DNA of 64,000 nt from Nosocomiicoccus ampullae (GTDB lineage: Bacteria; Bacillota; Bacilli; Staphylococcales; Salinicoccaceae). A model generated the notes under the pieces. The model had not been told where the DNA came from and ran no database searches. It was given only the letters and a program-made list of their open reading frames with translations. Below are positions 34,275 to 41,495 of this stretch, in pieces; positions within the stretch are counted from its first letter, which is position 1; each line of letters opens with the position of its first letter. The stretch covers positions 1 to 64,000 of the forward strand of contig NZ_MBFG01000003.1 of NCBI RefSeq assembly GCF_001696685.1, read 5' to 3'. The translations under genes were made by a program, and so were the position numbers.

Positions 34275-35137
34275 TAATATCTCTCCTTGTAATTCGTCAT
34301 TTCTTCGTATATTTGTAAGTAACTGTTGTAGCGACTTTCTTTTATATCACCATTATTCACAGCATCTTTTACGGCGCATTTCGGTTCGTTAATATGGACG
34401 CATCCTCTAAATTTACAGTCGTCTAGAAAAACGTTAAATTCTTTAAAATAAAAACGTAAGTCCTCTTTGTCGATATGTGTAAAATCAATCGTAGAAAATC
34501 CTGGAGTGTCTGCGATCTGACCGTTATTTTTATCGATCAGTTCAACATGACGTGTCGTATGTTTTCCGCGATTTAGCTTTTCACTAATTTCATTTGTTTC
34601 TAAGTTTAAGTTTGGAAGTAACGTATTTAATAACGTACTTTTCCCGACACCCGTTTGTCCAGCAAGGACCGATAAATTATCTGGGAATATATCTTTTAAT
34701 GATTCATTTACCGTGTCTTTTTCTGTAAAGTACACGTCATACATATCATATGTTTCTTTTATTTTTTTGATTAATTCTTCATCGTCATTTAAATCGTTTT
34801 TAGTAACGATTAAAATTGGCGTAATATGATTAGATTCACTATATGCTAAAAATCGGTCTGTTAAATAAAAACTAAAGTCCGGATTTTTTATGCTCACTGT
34901 AATGAGTAGTTGATCGACGTTAGCAACTTGCGGACGGACTAAACAATTTTTACGTGGATGTATATGAGTAATCGTTCCTTCTTTTACGTTGTCCGCTTCA
35001 AAATCGACAATATCTCCAACTAACGGACTCTCTTTACGTTTACGGAATATTCCACGCGCTCTCGTTTGATATACTATGCCGTCACTTTTAACGTAATAAA
35101 AACCGGCAAGCGCTTTTACAATTTTACCTGTTTGCAT
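34274..35137 (-). CDS. rsgA: Ribosome small subunit-dependent GTPase RsgA
   Basis: A late 30S assembly GTPase with circularly permuted G motifs. It has an N-terminal OB fold, the GTPase domain (TKNDLND, GQTGVGKSTLLNTLL, DTPGFSTID) and a C-terminal zinc motif (FRGCVHINEPKCAVKDAV). It is 287 residues from the ATG at 35137, which follows AGGAGG; the in-frame ATG at 35158 lacks a site. In most Bacillota it directly follows prkC; here a P450 unit has been placed between them. Confidence 0.97.
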   Translation of the reverse strand: MQTGKIVKALAGFYYVKSDGIVYQTRARGIFRKRKESPLVGDIVDFEADNVKEGTITHIHPRKNCLVRPQVANVDQLLITVSIKNPDFSFYLTDRFLAYSESNHITPILIVTKNDLNDDEELIKKIKETYDMYDVYFTEKDTVNESLKDIFPDNLSVLAGQTGVGKSTLLNTLLPNLNLETNEISEKLNRGKHTTRHVELIDKNNGQIADTPGFSTIDFTHIDKEDLRFYFKEFNVFLDDCKFRGCVHINEPKCAVKDAVNNGDIKESRYNSYLQIYEEMTNYKERY

Positions 35138-35197
35138 AATGCCTCCTAAAATTTTCATCTAAATAAATTATAACAAACGTTTATATTTAAGAAACAT

Positions 35198-35231
35198 AAA
35201 AAATCCCTCTAAACATTTTTGTTTAGAGGGA
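35198..35231 (-). terminator. Intrinsic terminator after the P450 gene
   Basis: Minus-strand perfect 11-bp stem TCCCTCTAAAC/GTTTAGAGGGA, loop AAAAAT, followed by six T. Confidence 0.92.
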
Positions 35232-35237
35232 AATATA

Positions 35238-36506
35238 TTAGAAACGATCCACTTTTTCTCTAACGTTGTTGATGACCATACCGCTGTTGATGTAACCAGG
35301 GATACTGTTTAAGTCGATTGTTAAGTCTTGCTCTGGAACGTCCCAAGTGATTTCGTTTGCGAAGTATTTCATAGTTTCTTCCATGATGATGATTGTGATC
35401 CACTCACCTGCACAACGGTGGTTAGTCCAGTAGTCTCCACCACCTTGTGGAATCATATCAAATGGTGATCCGTCCCAGTCTTTAAAGCGCTCTGGAATGA
35501 ATTTGTTTGGTTGATCCCATAACTCTTCACTGTGTAGTGTACCGTATACATCGATAACGAGACGTTGGTCTTTAGGAATCGTTACACCTTTATGTTCCAC
35601 TTCTACTTTCGTTTTACCAGGTAAGAATGGAACGAATGGGTAGAATCTTCTTACTTCTTGAGCGAACATGTACGGATAATCTTCTACCGTGCTCATTTTA
35701 CGAATTGCTTCTGGGTGTTCGTAAAGTGCAAGTACACCGTATGATACGAAACGGTTAATTGCAATTAATGGACGGAACGTGTTCATGAGGTCGATACCTG
35801 CAAGACGTGAATCCATTTGATTACCTTCATAGTCTCTCCAGTGTGCTAACTCATATAATGATGAGCCTTTTGGAGGATTAATTTCACCGTTACGTGTTTT
35901 AATGATTTGATCTTCTAACCAGTCTTCAACACGTTTACGCGCATCTTTAGATGATTTGTAACCTTTGAACGCATTACCGAGACCTTTGAATGAGTCGATC
36001 ATGATATCCATGTCTTCTGCGATTCTTTCGATTTCTTCTTCTGGAGCAGTTACTCCCGCCCAGCGCATACCAATACGTGTTAATAGAACGATAGATTCGT
36101 GGTAAACGTTAACGTCTCCCATCGCTTCCATACGCGCTGTGTTAGCTTTCCAGTAGTTACGTGTTAATTTACGTACATACTCTAAGTTTCCTTCAGTCAT
36201 TAATGACATGAATAGCGCTTTTCTGTCGATATGTTGTTTACCAGTTGTCGTGTGGATCGCACCTTTACCGAATAAAGTGTTTACAACACGCTTAGGTAAA
36301 CCACCTTCACGTTCGATTTTGTCGTTATCGTAGAATAGTTCTGCCCCTTCTTTTCCACTTAAAACGACGTAGCTTTTACCACCGAGTGCACGTGTTTCAA
36401 ACACTTCTGCACCTAGGCGTTCTCTTTGATTTGTAGTATAAAGGTAGCCTTGTTTAAATACTTTTAACGTATTATCTAGACCTTTATCTCTTTTAATTTT
36501 TGCCAT
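35238..36506 (-). CDS. oleT: CYP152 fatty acid cytochrome P450, OleT-like (candidate terminal-alkene-forming decarboxylase)
   Basis: A soluble, peroxide-using P450 peroxygenase of 422 residues with no membrane anchor. Heme ligand Cys365 is in TNHRCAGEW and the carboxylate-binding Arg245 in MNTFRPLIAINRF. Numbered from this start, Phe79, His85, Arg245 and Cys365 fall exactly where they do in Jeotgalicoccus OleT, which from memory also has 422 residues and aligns without gaps. His85 is associated with decarboxylation to 1-alkenes; CypC-type hydroxylases have Gln there. The start is fixed by GGAGG 9 bases upstream; in-frame ATGs at 36515 and 36554 fit worse. It is flanked by its own promoter and terminator between prkC and rsgA, so it is a single-gene insertion in a conserved block. 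Decarboxylation versus hydroxylation is not proven by sequence. Confidence 0.93.
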   Translation of the reverse strand: MAKIKRDKGLDNTLKVFKQGYLYTTNQRERLGAEVFETRALGGKSYVVLSGKEGAELFYDNDKIEREGGLPKRVVNTLFGKGAIHTTTGKQHIDRKALFMSLMTEGNLEYVRKLTRNYWKANTARMEAMGDVNVYHESIVLLTRIGMRWAGVTAPEEEIERIAEDMDIMIDSFKGLGNAFKGYKSSKDARKRVEDWLEDQIIKTRNGEINPPKGSSLYELAHWRDYEGNQMDSRLAGIDLMNTFRPLIAINRFVSYGVLALYEHPEAIRKMSTVEDYPYMFAQEVRRFYPFVPFLPGKTKVEVEHKGVTIPKDQRLVIDVYGTLHSEELWDQPNKFIPERFKDWDGSPFDMIPQGGGDYWTNHRCAGEWITIIIMEETMKYFANEITWDVPEQDLTIDLNSIPGYINSGMVINNVREKVDRF

Positions 36507-36540
36507 TGTTTTCATCCTCCAAATTGAAGTCTTCCTTTTT

Positions 36541-36570
36541 ATTATAAATAACATTTTTTATAAACGCCAA
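36541..36570 (-). promoter_or_regulatory. Promoter of the OleT-like P450 gene
   Basis: Minus strand -35 TTGGCG (36570-36565) and consensus -10 TATAAT (36546-36541), spaced by 18 bases, in the gap after prkC. No FapR-type operator is seen here. Confidence 0.7.
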
Positions 36571-36587
36571 TATTTCAATAAATTTAT

Positions 36588-38516
36588 TTAATCATTTTTG
36601 ATTTTTTCTTCTAACACTTTTTTACCATCGACTTCGATACGATAACCACCTGATTCACCTTCTTCTAGGACGAGGTTAATCGTGTACGGTGTGTCTTCAA
36701 AGATCACAAACTCTTCCTCGACGTCATCGATGTTTCGTGTTTTATCTTCGATATAGACTTTTACTTTTTTCGTTCTTTCTTTCTTGTCTTTATCTTTAGA
36801 AGTATCCTCTCCAAATGGAATCGTCACTTTAAATTGATATTCTTTTGCTTCTTTTGGCGCTTTACCTTTAGACACTGTTAAATTAATTGGAGAGCCTGGT
36901 AAAAACGCACCGTAACTTGGGTCTTGAGACACTACGATCCCTTCGCCGTATTCGTCACTATGGATTTCATTCACACTGTTAATTATAAATCCGTTGCCTT
37001 CGAGTACTTGTTTCGCTTCCTCGAACGGTCTTCCGACGAAGTTCTCTATTTCTATCGGTTCAGGACCTTGAGATACCGTTAACGTAATCGATTCTTCTTT
37101 TGGAATAATTTTTGTGCCTGGTTTTATCGATTGTTCGATAACTTTATTTTTATCGATTTCACTTGAATATTCCTCTTCGATATTAACAGAATTAAATCCG
37201 AGTTCTTCTAATTTCTTTTTAACGTCATCGATTGATTTTTTCGTAAAGTCTTCCATTTCATATGGTGGTTCACCGTCAGACACATTTAAGTCGATCGTGT
37301 CACCTTCTTTTAAGATAGCACCGGATTTTGGAGACGTATTAATGACGTGATCTTTTTCAATCTTTTCGTTATGTTCACGTGTAATATCACCGATCACGAG
37401 GCCTGCTTCTTCGAATTTTTGAACTGCTTCGTCAACATGCATACCTTGAACGTCTTCGACCGTGACTTCTTTCGGTGTTGATTTTAAGAATAACGCCCCT
37501 AGCACACTTCCACCGATTAAAAGAAGTAATAAAATAACGATAATCGGCCATATACGACGTTGCTTTTTAGTCTCTTCTTTTGGTGGCTCTGTCTGTTCTG
37601 GCTTTTTGTTCTTAGGTTTTACCGGAACTGGTGCAACAGGTGCTACTTTCACTTTGTCCTTATCGACTTTTTTAGGTTCATTATTCGCTTTATACGCATG
37701 TGTCATATTTTTGTAGTCAAGTAAATCACGAATTACTTCTGACGCGTCACTATAACGGTCGTTCGGTTCCTTTTCGGTACACTTATAGACGATGTTTTTA
37801 AGTCCTAGTGGTACACCTTCACGCTTATCGTCGATGTTTGGCATTGGTGACTGTATATGTTGAAGCGCTACGGATACTTGAGTTTCAGCTTGGAACGGTA
37901 ATTCTCCCGTAATCATTTCGTATAACATGATTCCAAAGCTGTAAAGGTCCGCACGTTCATCCGCATGCTTTCCTTTTGCTTGTTCTGGTGCAATGTACTG
38001 AACAGAACCCATCACTTGGTTCGTTTCAGTAAGTCTTGTTTCAGATAAAGCTTTCGCGATACCAAAGTCCGTAATTTCTAACTGACCATCTTCATCGATT
38101 AAAATATTTTGCGGCTTAATATCTCTATGGATAATTCCACGGTTATGCGCGTGTTCGATACCACGAAGCGTCATAAGTGACAGTTCTACGATTTTATCAT
38201 ATGGTAGCGGCTTATTTTCATCGATATATTGTTTTAAGTTCGGACCTTTAATGTATTCCGTGACAAGTACGTGGTATTCACTCGTATCATCGACGTCGAT
38301 CACTGTAACGATGTTTGGGTGGTTTAATCGTGTTGTGTTTTGTACTTCACGCTGGAAGCGTTGCATCATCTTTTCTTTGTTATACGGATCTGATTTTATC
38401 AATTTTACGACGACTTCACGGTCTAATATAATATCATCGGCCAAATAAACTGAACTCATCCCACCGCCTAAATATTTTTTAAGGCGATAACGATCTGAAA
38501 TGATGTTTCCTTCCAT
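36588..38516 (-). CDS. prkC: PASTA-domain Ser/Thr protein kinase PrkC/Stk1
   Basis: A membrane kinase that senses cell-wall fragments. The cytosolic kinase domain (about 1-270) has LGGGMSSVYLAD, VVKLIK (catalytic Lys), HRDIKPQNIL and DFGIAKAL. A juxtamembrane basic region and one membrane span (RIWPIIVILLLLLIGGSVLG, about 325-344) follow. Three extracellular PASTA repeats cover about 355-560, then an extra C-terminal beta-rich domain of about 85 residues (YQFKVTIPFGEDT to VDGKKVLEE). It totals 642 residues. It starts 2 bases after prpC, its phosphatase partner. Confidence 0.97.
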   Translation of the reverse strand: MEGNIISDRYRLKKYLGGGMSSVYLADDIILDREVVVKLIKSDPYNKEKMMQRFQREVQNTTRLNHPNIVTVIDVDDTSEYHVLVTEYIKGPNLKQYIDENKPLPYDKIVELSLMTLRGIEHAHNRGIIHRDIKPQNILIDEDGQLEITDFGIAKALSETRLTETNQVMGSVQYIAPEQAKGKHADERADLYSFGIMLYEMITGELPFQAETQVSVALQHIQSPMPNIDDKREGVPLGLKNIVYKCTEKEPNDRYSDASEVIRDLLDYKNMTHAYKANNEPKKVDKDKVKVAPVAPVPVKPKNKKPEQTEPPKEETKKQRRIWPIIVILLLLLIGGSVLGALFLKSTPKEVTVEDVQGMHVDEAVQKFEEAGLVIGDITREHNEKIEKDHVINTSPKSGAILKEGDTIDLNVSDGEPPYEMEDFTKKSIDDVKKKLEELGFNSVNIEEEYSSEIDKNKVIEQSIKPGTKIIPKEESITLTVSQGPEPIEIENFVGRPFEEAKQVLEGNGFIINSVNEIHSDEYGEGIVVSQDPSYGAFLPGSPINLTVSKGKAPKEAKEYQFKVTIPFGEDTSKDKDKKERTKKVKVYIEDKTRNIDDVEEEFVIFEDTPYTINLVLEEGESGGYRIEVDGKKVLEEKIKND

Positions 38517-38518
38517 TA

Positions 38519-39247
38519 CTATTCACCCGCCTTTAAGTCGACGACGATAACGCTGATGTTATCTTTCGAGTCATTTTTTTCAGCTTTAGCTACAATTTCA
38601 TCTGCTTTACTTTCGTTTTCATATACAATTTTATGAATCGTTTCATCGTCCACGACATCTGTCACGCCGTCACTCGTTAAAACGATATAATCATACAGAT
38701 GATTTTTTAAACGGAATAAATCCGGCTGAATGAGTCTTGTTGTACCGAGTGCTTTCGTTACGATATTTTTTTGAGGATGAGATTTTGCTTCTTCTTTTGT
38801 AATTTCACCTGAACTGACGAGCATATTAACAAACGTATGGTCGTTTGTGATTTGGCGTATTTCTAACTTTTTAAGTGCATACGCTCTAGAATCTCCGACG
38901 TTAAATACGTAAATCATTTCATCTAAAAATGCTGCTAAAACGAGTGTTGTTCCCATATTTTTAGACTCCGTATTTTCGTTTGAATAGTCATATAACTCGC
39001 GGTTCGTTTGAATAATTAAATCTCTTAAAAAATCTTTGCCGTCGTCTGGTTTAAAGTAGTTCGTCTCTTCGAACGCTTCTTTAATTTTAGAAGCGACAAA
39101 TTTTGAAGCGACTTCACCATGCTCATGGCCACCCATACCGTCGGCAATTAACGCGATTTTTTGACCGGTTTTATTTTGAAATACGTAGGCCGTATCTTCG
39201 TTTAAATTACGGTAACTCCCACAAATACTTTTCTCATAAAATTTCAT
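38519..39247 (-). CDS. prpC: PP2C-type Ser/Thr phosphatase PrpC/Stp
   Basis: A metal-dependent phosphatase that reverses PrkC phosphorylation. It shows PP2C motifs NEDTAYV, LIADGMGGHEHGEVAS, NVGDSRAYAL, LTSDGVTDVVDD and DNISVIVVDL with the expected metal-binding Asp residues. It is 242 residues. It lies between rsmB and prkC; the rlmN gene usually found between rsmB and prpC is absent. Confidence 0.97.
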   Translation of the reverse strand: MKFYEKSICGSYRNLNEDTAYVFQNKTGQKIALIADGMGGHEHGEVASKFVASKIKEAFEETNYFKPDDGKDFLRDLIIQTNRELYDYSNENTESKNMGTTLVLAAFLDEMIYVFNVGDSRAYALKKLEIRQITNDHTFVNMLVSSGEITKEEAKSHPQKNIVTKALGTTRLIQPDLFRLKNHLYDYIVLTSDGVTDVVDDETIHKIVYENESKADEIVAKAEKNDSKDNISVIVVDLKAGE

Positions 39248-39259
39248 AGCTGTCCTCCC

Positions 39260-40552
39260 TCACAGTTTCTTAAATTTAGCGATAAAGAAACCGTCTGTAT
39301 TCAGTTCATGGGGGAGAATTTGACGCATGTTTCCTTTAAATTTAAACGGTGGAATTTCAAATTCGTCAAATTCTATATCCGTCGACTGTTTTTTAAACGT
39401 ATATGCGACGTTTTCATTTTCCATTTGATGCAGTGTACATGTCGAGTAAACGAGTGTACCGCCACGTTTTAAATACTGTTTGACGTGATTTAAAATCGAT
39501 AGTTGAATGTCAACAAGTGTGTTGATATCTTCTTCACGGACGTTGTACTTAATTTCAGGTTTACGTTTTAAAACACCGAGCCCTGAACACGGTGCATCTA
39601 CGATTATTTTATCGTACATCGTATCATAATCGTCTTTCGTTGCATCTTTTAGCATTACATTTAAATTCGTATGTTTTAAACGTTTGCTTTCATTTTTGAT
39701 TAATGTCAGTTTATGTTCAAATACGTCTGAAAAATCGACGTGTCCATTCATATTTTCTAGTGCGTGGAATCCTTTCCCGCCAGGCGCACTACATGCATCG
39801 AGTATCGCTTCCTTTCCAGTTGGATCTAATGCATAATTGACACACATCGAACTCGCATCTTGAATACCAAATAATCCATCTTTATAGGCTTTCGTTTCCG
39901 TTAGCCCTCCACCATAAACGATGACTGCATTTTCATGAATAGAGCTTTTCTTAGCAGTCACTCCTTCGTCTTGTAGCTGTTTAATTAGTGCCTCACGCGT
40001 CGTTTGTTTCCTGTTTACACGTACGTACATGTTTGGTCTCTCAAGTAGACTTTTTGCGATATTTTCAGTGTTTTCGACTGAATGATGTTTTAATAGATGT
40101 CTGACGATCCACTTCGGTAGTGAATACTCGATTGATAGCCTCGTCGCGTCGTTCTTAATATCGCTGATTTTTGGTTTTTCTTCACGTAAGAAACTACGTA
40201 AAATACCGTTAATTTGACGTGAACTCTGTAGTCCACCACGCTCTTTAGCAATTTCAACCGCTTCATTGATCACTGCGTAACTCGGTATTTTATCGAGATA
40301 TTCTAATTGATATAGACTGATGACGAGTAAATCGCGTTGCCAACGTTTTATTTTCGTTTGTATGAGTGGGCGTAAATAATATTCGAGCGTTAATTTCCTC
40401 GAAATCGAACCGTACAAAATCTCTGTGAGTAACGCACGGTCTTTTTGTGATAATTCGTTTTCCTCGATGATTCGATTTAAAACGATATTTGAATACCCAC
40501 CGTCATGAATGACGTTTGAATACGCATCGAGTGCTAATTCTCTTACTGTCAT
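39260..40552 (-). CDS. rsmB: 16S rRNA (cytosine-967-C5)-methyltransferase RsmB
   Basis: Methylates C967 of 16S rRNA. An N-terminal NusB-like RNA-binding domain (1-about 140) precedes a SAM methylase domain with DACSAPGGKGFHALE, the motif IV Cys in VDAPCSGLGVLKRKPE and the catalytic Cys in VYSTCTLHQMENE. It is 430 residues. The start overlaps the fmt stop (ATGA). Confidence 0.96.
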   Translation of the reverse strand: MTVRELALDAYSNVIHDGGYSNIVLNRIIEENELSQKDRALLTEILYGSISRKLTLEYYLRPLIQTKIKRWQRDLLVISLYQLEYLDKIPSYAVINEAVEIAKERGGLQSSRQINGILRSFLREEKPKISDIKNDATRLSIEYSLPKWIVRHLLKHHSVENTENIAKSLLERPNMYVRVNRKQTTREALIKQLQDEGVTAKKSSIHENAVIVYGGGLTETKAYKDGLFGIQDASSMCVNYALDPTGKEAILDACSAPGGKGFHALENMNGHVDFSDVFEHKLTLIKNESKRLKHTNLNVMLKDATKDDYDTMYDKIIVDAPCSGLGVLKRKPEIKYNVREEDINTLVDIQLSILNHVKQYLKRGGTLVYSTCTLHQMENENVAYTFKKQSTDIEFDEFEIPPFKFKGNMRQILPHELNTDGFFIAKFKKL

Positions 40553-41487
40553 ACGTCTTCACCGAGCATATCACCAATTAAATGACTATTATTACGAATA
40601 TATTGACCTGCGTTTATACGTTTACCACCTGCAGGTTGGACTTCTGTAATTTCTAAGTCAAAATCATTTGTCGCAACTAAAAATCCGTCTTTCGTTTCTT
40701 TTACAATCGTCCCTGGCTTTTCTGTCGACTGTTTTTCTGTCAATTTCGATAAATATAACTTCAGTCGTTTACCATTTAACAATGTATAACTTCCCGGGAA
40801 CGGGTTTAAACCCCGGATATGGTTAAACACTTCTCTAGACGGACGGTCGAACGTAACGAACTCATCTTCTTTTTCGATGTTTGGACTAAACGTTTTTAAT
40901 GCGTCGTCTTGAGGCGTACGTGAATTTGTTTCGTTTAAAATATTTGGTAACTCATTTATCAGTAATTCCGTACCAATTTCACTTAAACGGTCGTGAAGCG
41001 TAGCGACTGTGTCACTATCTTCGATGACTGTTTCTTGCTGCGCGATGATGTCTCCCGCGTCTAACGCTTTTGCCATATACATTAATGTGACGCCAGTTTT
41101 TTCATCGCCTTCAATTATCGAACGGTGAATCGGTGCGCCCCCTCTATGTCTAGGTAAGAGTGACGCGTGAACGTTAACACACCCGAGTTTTGGTATGTTT
41201 AACACGTCTTCACTTAACAGCTGACCGTATGCGGCTGTAACAATAATATCTGGGTCGTATGATTTTATTTTTTCAATCGATGAAGTACTACCGATAGCCT
41301 CCGGTTGGAATACTTCTATGCCAAGCGTTGCCGCTTCTTTTGCGACTGCAGGAGGCGTTAAAATTTGTTTTCTGCCGACCTTTTTATCGGGCTGAGATAC
41401 GACGAGATCAACTTCGAACGTCTCGTGTAGCGCTCTTAAAATGGGAACAGAGAAATCTGGCGTTCCCATAAAAATTATATTTGCCAT
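40549..41487 (-). CDS. fmt: Methionyl-tRNA formyltransferase
   Basis: Formylates initiator Met-tRNA using 10-formyl-tetrahydrofolate. The N-terminal catalytic domain has FMGTPDFSVPILRAL, the active-site Asn/His block VNVHASLLPRHRGGAPIHR and the DAGDII loop, and a C-terminal OB-like tRNA-binding domain starts near 205. It is 312 residues. In many Bacillota def (peptide deformylase) lies between priA and fmt; here priA is only 8 bases away and def is absent. Confidence 0.97.
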   Translation of the reverse strand: MANIIFMGTPDFSVPILRALHETFEVDLVVSQPDKKVGRKQILTPPAVAKEAATLGIEVFQPEAIGSTSSIEKIKSYDPDIIVTAAYGQLLSEDVLNIPKLGCVNVHASLLPRHRGGAPIHRSIIEGDEKTGVTLMYMAKALDAGDIIAQQETVIEDSDTVATLHDRLSEIGTELLINELPNILNETNSRTPQDDALKTFSPNIEKEDEFVTFDRPSREVFNHIRGLNPFPGSYTLLNGKRLKLYLSKLTEKQSTEKPGTIVKETKDGFLVATNDFDLEITEVQPAGGKRINAGQYIRNNSHLIGDMLGEDV

Positions 41488-41495
41488 AGTTTCAC

